Shown here piece after piece: positions 1-14,000 of a stretch of DNA of 64,000 nucleotides. The notes beneath the pieces were generated by a model. It saw only the letters and a list, made by a program, of their open reading frames with translations. It was not told the origin of the DNA and did not search any database. Every line of letters begins with the position of its first letter. Positions within the stretch are counted from its first letter, which is position 1. The translations under genes and the position numbers were made by a program. The stretch lies in NCBI RefSeq assembly GCF_964204865.1, contig NC_135257.1, forward strand, positions 8,640,151 through 8,704,150. Reading direction: 5' to 3'. The stretch comes from Styela clava. Lineage: Eukaryota; Chordata; Ascidiacea; Stolidobranchia; Styelidae.

Positions 1-42
1 ATATTGGAAGATAAGATTATCATAGCCTATTTTTTCTCATAG

Positions 43-3000
43 ATTCTTGGTATCAATCGGAGATTATCGTGAAAATACTGTTGTGTTATGGAGTGGATAT
101 GATAGTGAAACAAAGCCAACAGTTTTAACATCATCTACCTGTAAATATCCTATACATCATGTAAGTTAAAATGGTATTATTGTGCTTGTGACCCACTATT
201 AAAGGTATCTATATCTATATCTGAAAAACCACAATACTCCTTCTGAAATAAGAAATTATATACCGAATGCCCTCACGACTAGGTCTGAAGTATGAAGTTA
301 AAATTTCAGCTGCAATATGTTTAAGAACAACAATGTTTCTGTAGTCAGAAGTTTCATGTGCGGAACATTACCAACTTTACAGACTTAAACCATAATAATG
401 CCATAACCTGAGTGAAATGAAGCAACATGTTTCATATCATAGATTGTCTTTTTTTAGTTGTTTTCATTTGTTCAGATAACATGGGATCCAACTGCACCTA
501 ATGAATTTGTTACTGTTGGACAAAATTCAAGTATTTTATTTTGGTTGGTAGAAGAATGTGGTTCTGAGGTAAGATACCCAATTATTTGTATTCAAGCAAA
601 ATTTTTTCATACATGTAAATGCTGGATAATTTATGAAGTCAGATAAATGAATTATCTAATTGCAATAGTGCCGTGGCATGGGAATCGGGTGTTTTTTATT
701 ACTGGACCAATTGCTTTGAAATTTTCAGTGGTTAAAGATTGTCGCTAGAAAGCTAACATTTATTTTTTCAATTTATTCTGTGAGCTCTACGAGATTGTTT
801 TTTTGAGTATAATGAGGTCATGAAAATTAAATATTACGCACCTAGTGACGACGGTTTTGCGTTCGCGTACGCGTACGTTGTGCTTTGGAGGTCCGTCGAG
901 ACTTCAGTACCGTACAGGCACTGTGAAAGATTACATACCCGTACTACTTCGTTTTGGTCATCGTGTCCAAATATTTGAGACATGCTCCCTTGTTGTCTAG
1001 GTACAATTACAATATCACGAAGGACAAATACCTGACAGTGTCACAGAAGCATGTGGTGCTGAAAGCATCATTGATATTCACTTTACAAGTGCTTGTTATG
1101 GAACTGATAAAGTGCTATATGCAGGTAATGTTGAAACTGAGCTAAAATAGGAATACACCATACAGTTTAATATATTTTGCTTACTTACGATTTCTTTATT
1201 TTATGAATTATTAGCTTACGACATACCAGCTTTTTGATAGCATTAGGAACAATTTCAAAAATAATTGCACTGTATCATTAGGTCTATACTTAGATGGTTT
1301 GAAGTTTATTGTGAAATATTTGGAATATCCCTATAGTTACCCTGGGGGAGAGGAAAGGAGAATATGATTTACAGTAATTGTTTCTCAAGCCTGGTTGCTA
1401 CTTTCCCTCTTTTTCCCTGTTTTGAAAGTCTACATTTCCTCAGTGTGTATAAAAATTATGTCTTCGTTTGTTTCCCAATATTTAATGGATCATTAGCCAA
1501 GGATATTTGCAACTCTCATTCTGGCTGGTGTATTATTAATTACTACACTCATAACTACGTAAAAAGTACCCCCCCCTCAAATAAACCAAGTTAGAAACCT
1601 GGTTAGAAAATTCTGCATAATCATATCGTTCACCCTACCCTGTCAGTGTTACTCGTTCACCCTACCCTGTCAGTGTTACGGCTTTTATTGCCATACACTT
1701 TTATAGGCCATTTAAAGTTGAGTTGGTCTGGTAAAATGACTCACCACATTGCTTTTTTCATCGTCATATTAAAATTCCAGTATTACCAATATTGCAGGTA
1801 CTAATAAAGGTGTTGTGACGGCATGGGACACACAAACAAACGAATGTTTCTTACATTGGAAAGCAGATACTGCGGAAATATGCGTTCTGTTATCAAAAGG
1901 TGCTAGATTAATATCCGGTGGTGTGTCTCGTAACATTCGATTATGGACACTGACGGCAGTGCAAGAAGCTCAGTTGAGTAATAAGGACAGTGATCTGAGA
2001 TTAAGAGGATTGGTTATGGAAGATGAATTATCACTGCATTCTGAGGTAAATGGATGTTTCCCAGGGCATAGACTTCTGCTCAGTCAGATGTTCATGCATG
2101 GTTGTAAATGTTAAATTGTTTTTTATGGTTTTGCTAGCTATTTGACAGTTTTTGGTTTGTTCCTGGAATTTAGATATAAATAAAAAAAACTTTGTTGGTC
2201 ATTTTGTATACTCTATCAGTTTATTTAAAGGGCATGCGGTTGAATATTTTGAATCAAAATGATGATTATGAAACAAGTAAACCAGTTTGTAAGCACCAAC
2301 TGTTGTAAATACTCTCAAAATAAGCATGAAAAATTCTGTAAACGAAAAAGCTAAAAGGAGAATTTTACTGGTCTCATGAGTCAACAAAACATCCATTGAT
2401 CTGTGCTTTGAAGAGTGGTGGTTTGAAGCTGTAAAATCCTGTTAAAAAGATTCCGTTCAATAAAAATTTTATGATTATGTAAAGAGTGAATTAGTTCCAT
2501 TAGCTATGAGCGCACATGTTACTAAATAAGTTCTATGTTGGCGTCACAGGTTCAAAACCACTTCCAGCGAAGTGTAATAAATTGGAAAGACAACGCCAAA
2601 TCGATAAGACATGGGTTTTTTCAAAAATTGTAGTTTTTTACATATCAGTGACTGCTTCTACAGATCCTTGTTTAGAGTGAAGGCATGAAAATATTGTATG
2701 AAAAAATATATCACAATATTTCGTATAATTCATGAAGTAAATAAGAAGAATATCTATAAATATATATTTGCGTCTTTCACATATTTTAATCTGGAAATTT
2801 TTTTCTTCATATATCAGATAACTTCAGCTGTATTTGATGAAACGCTTGATCTTGGTATTGTGAGTACCACAGCTGGTACATTGTGGTATGTTGATTGGAA
2901 TAGTCACAATACTGTTCGGATGGTAACTGGTCATAAGGCTAAAGTGAGTTGAATTTGCGTGATCTTCATTCTCTGTATTAAAATGCGATAGTTTCTGGGA

Positions 3001-6000
3001 AACCAGAGTACGAAGCTGTGTTTTTCTGTGAAGTTTAAGCCAGAAGTACTGGAGATTTTCGCAGCTCCATTTTTTTTAAACTTTTATAATATTCCCATAC
3101 TTGTTACAGAGTAATGTTTCATTCCAGTTCATTATATTTACTAAAAACATAAACGGCTTTGGAGCAGTTGGATCCTGAGCCCAAATGTCATACTAGCTCA
3201 TCAGCCTTGGTAGCACCTTAGCATATGGAGCAAGCTTTGAATTTGAAACACATTTGAAATTGATCTGCCTGTTTGTGAGGCATCTAACCTGACATGTTAA
3301 ATTAATGAGTTTGATTGACTGAAGTTTTTAAAATCATTTTTAATATTTGTCTCAGATCAATGGTATAACATTTGATGATGGCCAGTATTATGCAACATGC
3401 AGTGAAGAAGGCTCAGTAAGATTATGGTCTGTTAAAACATTGGAACTCACTGTACAATTCCAGGTATTTTAAATTCGGAATTTTGTCGAAAAAATTGTTC
3501 GAATGGAACAGAAATCAGAATATGTTATACCAGTCGTAATCAGTGGCAAATTTGTTTTATAGCAGTAACTAGTCGTGCTTATAGTTTTGCCCAGACTTTT
3601 TGGTGGGGTAATCTCTCACACCCTATAAGTAATTGTATCTGTAATGAAACATAAAAAATGTGTCCGTCCAATTTGCAGGGTCAGTAGATAAATGTTAAAA
3701 AAAATTGAATGATAATTTTGAAATTGTTGCAATAAAGTAATTGTACAATTGTCCCAGAAAGTCACTAATAATCCACTTCTAACTAGCATCTACTACTACT
3801 TCCTCTGGTCATGATGTGTGAGCTCTAAATGAAATTAAATATCGATGGGAATTGGGAACTATATTTTGTTCATTTTCAAGAATCCACCAAATTCATGGAA
3901 TTGGTATTTTTATATTAGTGTAAAAACACTAACTTTTGAATTTTACCTAATAGTACTTTTTATGAGGTAGATGCAGCATAGTAGCTACAAGAGCATAATG
4001 GGATAATATTGCAATTCTCAGTATTATAGAAATTTGCAGCAAATTAACAGATTGTGCGAAATGTACTTATCATACTAGAAGTACCCTCGTTACCTTGTAC
4101 CCTTTTTTCTTGTTATTCAAGGTAATTGATCAACCTTGTGGCTGTGTCATCTTTAGCCATGCTCAATCATTGGAAGATTTGTCGAATAAAGACACACAAC
4201 CTGATATTATTCCTCCAGCTAATAAAATGTTGGCAGCTGGCTATGGTGATGGAACATTAAGAGTGTTTGACGTTGACAAGGTAATTGGTATTGTATTTAT
4301 AGATAATAAATGATTTTAATCAGACTAAAAGGTAATTTGGTACATTTGATATATACATATACCTGATAGGAAATTTGTATTACCAGAATCGATTTTGGAA
4401 TTTACGGGTGGTGTCCTAGGTTGCTCTCACTTATTCTAGCATGCAGGATTCGCACTTCAATATTCTACTTGTTTAGGTGGACAAAATGCCTATTTTACCA
4501 TTTTTCAAATTGAACACATTGCGATCTGTTGTTTAATACCATAAATATACCTTTCTACTTTCTAATGGGGGTAAACTTGTGTGAAATGCTCATTATAACC
4601 TGTCTGGGTCTAATAGGAATACTTCCATTATGGCTACATAGTGTTTGGTACAAGTCCTTTAAAACCAGTGGTTCTCAAACAATCATGATCCGTGGCCGTT
4701 TCTCAATCACTCGAGTCTTGTGGCCCACTGCTTTTATATAAAAAAACCTCAATTAGGGCCCAGTTAGAGTCAAATCGAGAACCTAGCTCTAAACCATGAC
4801 TCTACTTGAGTCACTGGTCATCCAAGTCTGATGTTGAGTAGAATCACTCGGGGGTTTGTTGAGTCGATGGTGACTTGATCCAACTCAAGTAACATATTAC
4901 ATTGCTTAATGAAAAATTATTTATTATTATTATTATTGGAAATTCTATGTTCTCATATAAATAAATCCCTCTCATTTTGCAGCTGATCCTGATGTTGAAA
5001 CTGCAGCCACATTCAACCAAAGTAACGGCGATTGCATTTTCATCCGACAATTGTACATTGTTGTCTGGTAGTCACAGTGGAAGGATAGCCATCACATCAT
5101 TGTCAACTGGTGTTACTTTACGTGTGTTGGATGATCATTTGGGATCACCTATTACACAATTGACTGTTTCAACTAGACAGGTTTGTTGGACTGAAAATTT
5201 TTACATATTTCATTCATAATGTATATGGCTGATTGGAGGGTCCTGCTACTTCTACTTTATCTCTGCTTTTTTATTAGAGGATTCGTATGAACTGATTGCA
5301 AGGACAGTGTGGCAGCAATTTAAATACTTTTAACTATGATCTCACAGTTAAAAGATCTATAGTTCAAATCCCATGCCAAACACCTAACCAGGGTGTAGTA
5401 AATTAGGTGAGCTAATGTATAACTGGGAAGATTGCTGCCTTTCTTTAACATATAAGTGACTGCATGTGCAGAGCAATGTTTAGAGTGAATGGAGAGAGAA
5501 TGGTCGTATTAATCAGATGAAACATTATGGAATAGAATTTGTGGAAGTGCAGCACCTTTTTTGTTGGTGAATAGAGCTAATGACTGTAGAATAAAATGGT
5601 TATGTCTATCTCAAGATCGTATGTTGAATTGTTCTGTCAAGGTATTAATTCCTATCCTTTGCCTTGTACCTACAGAAACTGTGATAATTACCCCTACTAT
5701 ACCTTACATACAGTTAATAAATAATGTTGAACTTTGTACTCAAGGATCACCCAGCCTCAATTTCAGCCCATTTGACTGAAAAAGACTCGAGGAGAGATGG
5801 GTCGTTTTCAACTTCATCTGTGTGGCTCGCTACTGCGGCTAACAGAAGAGTCAGTGTGTGGGTTAGTTGTTGGAACTCTGACCAATGTGACATGGTTGAT
5901 TGGTTGACTTTTCCAGCTCCATGTTTTGCTCCAGATGGGACTGAGATTAGTAGGAATGACAAAGTAAGTTTTAAAAATGATTTGCCATTCAATAAGAGCT

Positions 6001-7509
6001 TGAACTTATGACTTGGATTGACAAGGGTTAACTTGGTACTTTCGTTTATGTGAAGCGTTTAGATTGTTTGTGGAATTTTTGAATTTTTCCAATCATAAGA
6101 CTGTTTTAGTTATGAGTTTAATTTTCAGTCGCATTAAGAGATGTTTAAAATAATAATATACAAATACATGCAGATTAATAGGACATTTGGGCATAGTTAC
6201 TGTGGTAAATAAATGTTGAGAAATTACTCTATAAATTCGCATGATATTTGTGTAATGTTATTTTTACACAACTCCCAAGATGACTGAATCATAACCTAAA
6301 CCGTCCTATGCCACCTCGTGGTTGGAAAAGTCTGTTGTTCGGAAAATTTGGTCCACAGTTCTGCATTTATATTACAGTCAATAACAACTTCTGTTTGTGA
6401 ATGTGATTCTTATTTATTGGATATGGCATTATAATTTACAAAACAATATTCACTATTAGTGTATGTAGAATTTGACTGCAACATCTAAATTTTGTAATGC
6501 AACTGTTATCATAAAATCTCCATACTGTAATCCTCTTTATTTCAATAACAAACCAATACATTTAAGTTGTTGTTTCAGTCCTCAGTATCTCTTCTTCCAC
6601 CCAGCTGTTGCATATTTCATCCATCAAATCCTGATTTACTGGTATACACAGGGTATGGAATGGAAAAGTTCGTACAACTTTATAGCTTGGCTAAAAGAAA
6701 GGTGAATTCATTACTGTGTAAATGTCTATATATGCCTTTTCTCAATTTATTTCAGAAGTTAACATTTTAACTGTGATGATAAAATCTGAAGGTATTTCTT
6801 TCATTTTGTTCTTCTAATATACTGTGATAATAAGGAATTCCTTTTTTTTCATATAGCAAAGTATCTTTGTCACTATATTGTTCATAGTTGATGGCTGATG
6901 CCATATTGTCAGGATTTCACAAACTCTGCTCTTGGCTCCCCAGGTAGCCATGCAGCAGTTGTCTGGTGTCCATGAGAAAAGGGATTCACTAAGTGCCTTT
7001 TGCACATTACTTTGAAGCAAATTGACTTTGATTCTAATTCTTTGACCGCATTGAATCCTTTGCTTTCCTTCGTTTTTATTTTATTATCAACCATAGACCA
7101 GGTGCATAACGAATGGGAGCGTGTTAAAAGCAAAACTAGGTATCTTCGTAGAAATGCAGGGGGCGGAAGTGTTGAGAACCACTGGCATATGCGATACTTT
7201 TTGATCAATAATCTTCTAATATATTTTAAGGTCGTGAAAACTTTTTCAATACCGAACTGGACACAATGTTTAGATGCATGTAACTCAATCTCTAGTGAAG
7301 GATCTCGTAAAACCAACGTTCAATTACTAGCACTTGGTACCGAATCAAGGATAGTTGAACTTGTCGATGCCTGTCACGGTACATTCCAAGATTTCTGTGG
7401 ACATTTCGGACCCATCAATCATGTGAAATTTTCACCAGATGGAAAACTTCTTCTTACAGCTTCTGGTACTGAATTATTATTGTGGAAAGTAATTGCCACT
7501 GAAAACTGA
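43..7509 (+). CDS. WDR90: WDR90/POC16 WD40-repeat centriolar protein, 3' part of gene
   Basis: Coding exons: 43-160, 476-568, 1001-1124, 1798-2045, 2818-2943, 3356-3463, 4122-4280, 4983-5180, 5745-5963, 6579-6701 and 7231-7509 (TGA). All are bounded by AG/GT and the joins keep one frame, giving about 597 residues; the 5' exons lie outside the window. The translation is a series of WD40 blades, with blade ends such as VVLW, ILFW, VTAWD, VRLW, LRVFD, VSVW and LLLW. It follows the C-terminal half of human WDR90 in order, including the blocks TAGTLWYVDW, AAGYGDGTLR, RRVSVW then VDWLTFPAP, and a final FSPDGKLLLTASGTELLLWK. In the family, WDR90/POC16 is a centriole-wall protein that recruits inner-scaffold proteins and supports cilium formation. 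An ATTAAA at 7588-7593 could serve polyadenylation. Introns hold SINE-like sequence near 2510-2690 and 5295-5505. Identification is strong; exact exon ends are predictions. Confidence 0.9.
697..810 (+). repeat. dispersed repeat, intronic copy
   Basis: This stretch in a WDR90 intron resembles 63089-63202 in the same orientation. Both begin with ATTACTGGAC, continue with TTGCTTTGAAATTTTCAGTGG and end near an AGCTCT motif followed by a T-rich run. It is not coding. The family is unknown to me. Confidence 0.5.
2510..2690 (+). repeat. SINE-like tRNA-derived fragment (family B)
   Basis: A box-B-like GGTTCAAAACC occurs near 2550. The 3' part (TCAGTGACTGC, then TTGTTTAGAGTGAA) recurs at 5455-5500, so both appear to be copies of one short dispersed family. 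The copy is degenerate and lies in a WDR90 intron. Confidence 0.45.
5295..5505 (+). repeat. SINE-like tRNA-derived element (family B)
   Basis: The element contains a box-B-like AGTTCAAATCCC at 5361-5372, then CATGCCAAACACC, a GTAGTAAATTAGGT motif and a tail ending in GTTTAGAGTGAATG. Related pieces are visible near 2510-2690, 38665-38850 and 49470-49665. It sits in the WDR90 intron between 5180 and 5745. Confidence 0.55.
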
Positions 7510-10500
7510 GAAATATTTTATGCTGTGATATGATGAATTTCAAGTATCATCTACCCAACTCTATATTTTGAATTCTACAAGGTAATTATTAAAGTGTAGG
7601 ACTCTACATGATAAGACTTTTCATATTTTAAATGAGATAGATGCTGCTATTTTGTATCAACCAATCATTAAAGCAAGAACTTGTTTCCATTTTTCAAATA
7701 TTGTAGGTTTATATGTTTTTTAGAGTATGTAATGGTAGTGAGCTGCTTTCGTCTTCAAAATACCTTTTTCAGGTAGTAATTTATAATGTCTTGATTTACC
7801 CAGATTCAACATTTTTGCTAGTTGATATTTTAATATTAGTGTGAAAACTTTTTTTTGTGGGTCAAATGTATTAATGACATTAGTGCTTAAAGGACTAATC
7901 AGTATCTCAATAATATTAGTAAGCTAGAATACAAGAGCAAATTATTTACCATTTTGCAATAATTGGAAAGCTTTGAAAATATTAGTCATGTGTTTTCTCT
8001 GTTCACAACCGAATCATCAAATTTTGTGTATATTTTGACGCCGTCATATGCCATTTAGGACCCCATTGAGGTCCATTAAAGTAGCCGATTTACAATTGTG
8101 ATGTCATAATAATACAAAACCCGTGATCCCGCAGTATACACAAATGTGACGTCATGACAATGTTTGTCAATGGCGACGCAACAGAGATGTAGCCTAACGA
8201 CCCATTGTAGGTTATATTTCATTTTGTGCTTCTCTATTTGTATCCTAGTTTACACAGGGTTTGATTGTAAATTTTATTTGTATATTTTACGATGTAATAT
8301 TTATTTGTAGTGGTCTTATATTTTTCTATTAAAGCTTACGAAAGAAAATCGTTTAATATTAATGCATAGTTTTGTCACGAATACCCGAGCGCGATCCTAT
8401 GCATAAGTAAGCCTGCGACACAAATTGCTGGCACACTCCAGCCCCAAATTTGGGGATAGGTTAAAAAAAGATTCAGTATGCCTCTTGCCCGCGTTTCACT
8501 CCCAACAAGCAAGCCACCACTGATATTAACAATATCTTAAGAGTACAAAGTAATAAAAAAAATAGCAGCAACACCCATCAGGAATCCCATCAAATCTCTA
8601 TATTTTAGTATTGGGGAGGTGACATAAATACTCGTTTATGTTTTTTTTTTGACTCTCAAATATCGTTTTTAGTGTTTATAAGAATATTAAATATCGCGCA
8701 AACGTCCTAGCGCCGCCGTCCACGTTTTGATTGAAAATTTTTACAATTATTTCATTTTATGTTTATTCGTATTCGAAGACACTCTTTGCGAGGCGCAATA
8801 AATTACTGCCGACATGAAAGGATTTAAGTCAGCGCCGACTTGAAGTACTTATAACACGTCGAAGAAGTTTTTAATTGAAAATATTTTACAAAAAATATCG
8901 TTTATTTCAACATGGTCGAGATAGTCTGGGTTACCGCGCAATAAATCTAAAATCAAATCAAATTTAGCTCAACGATGTCGATGTCATGCTGACGATAAAT
9001 AGTCAGAATCATAACGAAAATTACCCGAAAAAAATCCGAGTTAATGTTGATTTTACTGTATAATTCAAAACATTCCACCTAGTTGTTTATTTTTCTGTGC
9101 TTGCCAAGATGCACCACAATTCATAAATACTGTAATGTTTATCAAGTCCATTTCCTTAGAGCAAAAAATAACTAATTTCAATCAATAAAAGCCCAATTTC
9201 TATGTTCCTGGAGTTTAGAATGTATTCAGAATTCGGAAGATTCAAAAATATCTTTTTCCAGAATGTATTTGAAATAGTCAAGTATTCGGTTATGGCTCTC
9301 CCTGGTATAATTATCACACTGGATCACAGGGATTTGTGGCATCGGATAAAGTAGAAAATTAGCCCACTTATTACATGAGATGAGGGCAGGGCCGCATTGA
9401 GAGGTCCCATGCTATCTTGCTAGTGAGCCCCATCTCTAACGATGACGTAATTCCTATTATCCTGGTGCCATTTGGTCACTGCTTTGTCATTAAGCAGAAA
9501 CCTTCGTGAAATTATCATTATCGTTTTATCCTCTCGAATTAGCATCCAGTGCTTCCTTTTTGTGGATTTAATTCTGGAAAGTAGGTGTCATTATACATTA
9601 AACTCGATGGGTAATAATGGTATCATATTTTACTGTTTATGATAAACGTGTGTTTCGTTTCAAAGGCATAATTTCGTTTCGATTTCGAAACACCAGTGTT
9701 TCAAAAATGCCCAGCCCTATATACAAGCGCGCAATTTCGTCAGTGTTAAAAAACGAACAAGTTTGTCCCACACTAGAAATGCCTCAGAATCTCTTTTCAA
9801 AAAACATGTTGAAAATTGGAGGGGGCAAGGCCACCCAGACCACACCTATATGTTGTCATTCAAAGTTTTCAAATCATATATTTTGCGAATTTCAATGCGA
9901 TGAATGTACCTATTTTGGTACCACAGCACAAACATGTGAATAACATTATTTTGATGACTGTAAAACCGTCATTAAATAAGATTGGAAAGCATATTGCTAA
10001 AACTTTTCCTAGCCGCTATGGGGAAGCAATTACTGGTCGGTGATCCCCGGTTTCCCAAGGTAGGTTTTAAACGAAACCTAAATGTAATCTACTATATACC
10101 GTGTTTCCCGAAAATAAATCTGTGCTTATTTCAATTTACTTCCGAAAAGTTACACTGGGGCTTATTTTCGGGCAATGACGGTATTTACGATTACATTGTC
10201 TTTTTTGTTTGTGCGAATTCGCTTTTTGCGCCACTTCTCCGTATTTTTTCATCAAACGGAGTCTTGAGTAAACAAAGAATTTATTGTTCTTCAATAACAA
10301 AACTGAATATGAAGTAATGAGCGACAGTGAATACTTATCCAAACTCTGGATAGATAATAATTAATTCTATATTTAATCAGACTGAAGACGATTGCCGTAC
10401 GCTGGTGTGCCGCGGCACCACTAGTTTAAATAACCATCTGTTTCAGGTGGTGGTTGTCTTAATTAACTAAAGTGTCTTCAAGCAGGCTTGCGGTTCCAAT

Positions 10501-11051
10501 TGATTTAGCCACGATCCCCTGCGTCGTTGGCACCTTAATCCTGTCGTTCTGAAAATTGATAATAATATATTTTGGTAATGTTTTTGTATGTCTGTGAGGA
10601 GTGCCCCACCTACGGATAGGGCAGATTCGCGCCACTAATCGGTTGTAAAATAGTTAATTTTAACAGTTTATTCCCATCTATACATAAAGTACCCTTTCGA
10701 GTCACTGCTTGAAATATGAGTACCGATTCTGCTTAGCGTTTGAGCATCACTTGAGAGTATCATTTTAATATCGATTTTATTCGCATCACACTAAATTCTG
10801 AGTGCACTTCAGTTACGTCATGAATACATTTTGACCGAGTGCTTGCATTTGATGACAACATAATATATATTCTGTTTGATCCACATTGTACTTGACTTTG
10901 GAACACTGTAGTGTTCATACAAGTTTAACTGAGTAGAGTACCAATTAGTGACGATAATTTTAATCCTTTGCACAAATGAGAGTCATGTTATTCAGTTCGT
11001 TGAGTTGTGCTACGAGTCACGTTAGATATAAATTACGAACCATTGGATAAA
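7510..11051. other. intergenic region between WDR90 and the next gene
   Basis: No coding exon is supported here. The first part is probably WDR90 3' UTR. Near 9230-9300 there is a piece related to the right end of the hAT-like element at 37055-37383; the shared sequence is an AGAATGTATTTG block and a GCTCTCCCTGG or GCCATCCCTG end. A small hairpin lies at 10098-10182. The promoter of the downstream gene must lie towards the right end, but I see no convincing TATA or initiator. Confidence 0.5.
10098..10182. repeat. short hairpin MITE (CCGTGTTTCCCGAAAATAA type)
   Basis: The left end reads CCGTGTTTCCCGAAAATAA and the right end TTATTTTCGGGCAATGACGG, near-inverted copies separated by about 45 bp. 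A longer relative with similar ends lies at 19908-20263. Confidence 0.6.
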
Positions 11052-11081
11052 ATGTCGACTATATTTGTATGGAGAGCATGA
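11052..11081 (+). other. upstream ORF overlapping the start of the unrecognised gene
   Basis: An ATG at 11052 opens a 9-codon frame that stops at 11079-11081. It overlaps the proposed main start at 11069 in another frame. If transcription starts upstream, this uORF could reduce initiation at 11069 and favour the in-frame ATG at 11090. This is inferred from sequence only. Confidence 0.35.
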
Positions 11082-14000
11082 AAACTAAAATGAATTGTAA
11101 GAAGAACTGGCCTGAGGATTCAGCCGTGTATCAGCAGTATGAAAAGACACGAAAACTCGAGTTCCAATACAAGAAAGATCATAAATCTGGAAGACCATTC
11201 GAAATGCGGCCGAAAACCTCCAACGTCTTACTACGTCAAGATTCATATGCTCAGCACAAATTAACTAGAGCGAAATCTGCAGGTAGTATATTCATGTGTT
11301 GCGTAAACTTCACAGGATGAGAGCATCAATTTTTTTGTTCTACTCGTAAAAATTACTACTCAGTAACAAGTAAACCTTGACATAAAAGTTATACAACTTT
11401 TTACTCGAACATAATTTCAAGCATGGCTATGAACATTGACTCGTTTTCGTCTTTTTTCTCTAAATTTTCGAAGTTAAGTAAAAATTAGTAACTAGGCAGC
11501 CATCTTTGCTTCCGTATTTTAGTCGCTGTCTTCGAAAAACCCGGATGAACTATGCTGAAATTGGCCCACTTTTTGTTCAAAGTTACATAAATATTTTGAA
11601 ACCTAATTCTGAAATTTTTGAAAAATAATAAAGTATTTTTCTGGATTGAGGGTTGATGAGGCATCCATTAGACTAGACTAGATTATGTTACATACATGAT
11701 GTGACGCAATTGTGGCGGAAAATTAGTTTACATGAGTCTTCGAAGATTGAAATCCGGACCAAACCGTTAATAGGTGGACAGTTTTGATCTTTAAATTATT
11801 AGTATATATGAGCGATTTGTTTTACTTCTTTCCCCAATGAAGTTTTCTCACTCTGAGTCCATGTTGATACAGTAGGCCTACATCAAAAGGTGTTTTACCT
11901 TATGGCAACCCCATGTTCGCACTAGCGAATTTCACGAATTTGGCAATTCTCAATGCCCCAACTCGGGCATTAGTGAAACGTCCCTTACATTACTTGCTTT
12001 TTTTTTTTGCTGCTTACCGCATTGTGTACGTAATTAGTATATTATCTCCATATCCAAACTAATCTTTGGTATGTCTCAAAGTACCTCTCAAATAAATATT
12101 TTACAGGGGAAACTGGGAAAGTAAGACGAAGATTTGTTTTTAAAAGTCGTCCTGATAGCGATTCAAGGAATAATGAATACGTTTTAATCAGGAAGAATTC
12201 CTCTGAAAATCACGAAGAGAAAGACTCTGAGTTTTCTAGTGACGATGATGATACTCGTTTAAATATGATGGGATTAAACATCGAAGCAGAGCTATCTTTC
12301 GTGTTAAATCTCGGCGATGACGTACAAAAAGAACATGGCCTTCAACAAATAAGAGTTCCTACGCCGTGGGAGCGCGTTGAAGTATCACCTCTACCTCGCT
12401 CAAACAGTATTGCTCGTAATTGTGACGTCACTTCAGAATGCATGACGTTCACAGAGTCAGTACGGTTAAGCGAGGTTAAGACACCTTCGTGTTGTCAGGG
12501 GCCGAACAATGGAGCCCTCGTAAATAATAAAGACAATGTCGAAAATTGGTATTATGATGATGTGGGCATTGTGCGAGAAAAAACAATGTTGATCGGGACA
12601 ATAAGATCCCCAGTCCCATCGAAGCGAATAAAGAAACTTGAGACGACTGAAGGCGTTGGGAATAAAACAGAACAAGATACTGTAAGCAGCTGTAATTACG
12701 CCAACTTATCAAGAGAACAATTTGCACTACAAAAGATTAATGAAGATAATTATTCAGAAGGATGTTCATCAGATGAGACTGATGATTTATTAGCGGTATC
12801 TGATCGTAAATTATCATATCAAGATTTTTCATCTGAATATCCTTCATCTTCCTTTTCAACAGATAGTTTGAACTCAGGAGAGGAAAGTGCTGGTTATACA
12901 GAAATATTCGTTTTATCGGACAACTTGGAACCCATATTTCCATGCATTACAAAAGATCCTGTTCAACTTACCGAAAATTTGGTTGAAAACGTAACAGCCG
13001 AACCCATGCCGGAACTAATGACAGAGGTGGAACATAATACGCGCCATGAACCAGTGTTGTCGGGTCCATCGCAATGCATTAGGAACTCGACTGAAACAAT
13101 CAAAGAAAATGGATTTATAGAAACTAATTTCGATACAATTCCAAAGGAAAATGGAAACTGTGTCGATGTCGTTATTTCCGACCGTGTAAATCCTAGCTAT
13201 TATCCGCCGGATTGCTCTACTCTGTCCGGCCGGGAAGAAAACGCCATGTCAAGAACTCCCGATTCTTCAGCGATGCTGCAAATTCCTCCACCATCTGCTC
13301 TTAAGAAACGTAGTTTGAGTAGAAGTGGAAGTGGGAAAAAGCATAAAGGTATATGTCATGTTTAAGTATATATATTATTTAAATATTACGGCACATCAAG
13401 AAGTGATTTACTTTTAACAAATACAATTGTTAACAGGCTGCATGAAATCCCATTATACTCACTGCCCGAAAATCTGTCCGTTACGTTTATATGAGCCATC
13501 GATTATCCAATATATTGTGTAAAGGAAATTGTTTCATATAATATTTGTTACAAAGTTATAAAAAAAAATTCCGTCATCTTCAACTTCACATTTGGTATTT
13601 ACTTTAAAACATTTAAATGTTAGAAACCAAGTCAAACCCTACCTTGCAAAACAACAACTTAATATATTATGACATATAAGATTGGTGCAGCATTATTGCT
13701 ATAGGTTTCTATAAATTCCAGACGGTGTTTTTAGATTAGATCAATTGTTTTTTTTCATCTACCATTATCAGGTCCGTGATCAGGTGTCCCCGTCGAACAC
13801 TTGCCAGAATATTTTATTTGTCAGCATTAACATTGCACTTTGTTAATGGCTGAACGCTATTCTGGCCGATTCCAATTCATACAAAATATATTGTGATTAC
13901 ATTTCGTAATCCATACTTTGACTATGTTGGTTTTGTTGTCGGTGCCGATAAAATAAATCAGCGGACATAGCGGTACTCAACATAATGATTTTGTTTTGTC

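Noticed and set aside
4671..4740. CAGTGGTTCTCAAAC motif resembling an hAT end
   Set aside because: Only one end is visible and no partner or target duplication could be found nearby.
5517..5641. Possible extra WDR90 exon (open frame ending in a GT donor)
   Set aside because: It needs an unsupported donor shift to join in frame, whereas 4983-5180 joins directly to 5745-5963 in phase 0 and the result matches human WDR90 without an insertion.
6909..7509. Long overlapping frames upstream of the last WDR90 exon on both strands
   Set aside because: The plus-strand frame runs through the intron before the real acceptor at 7230; the minus-strand frame has no recognisable content.
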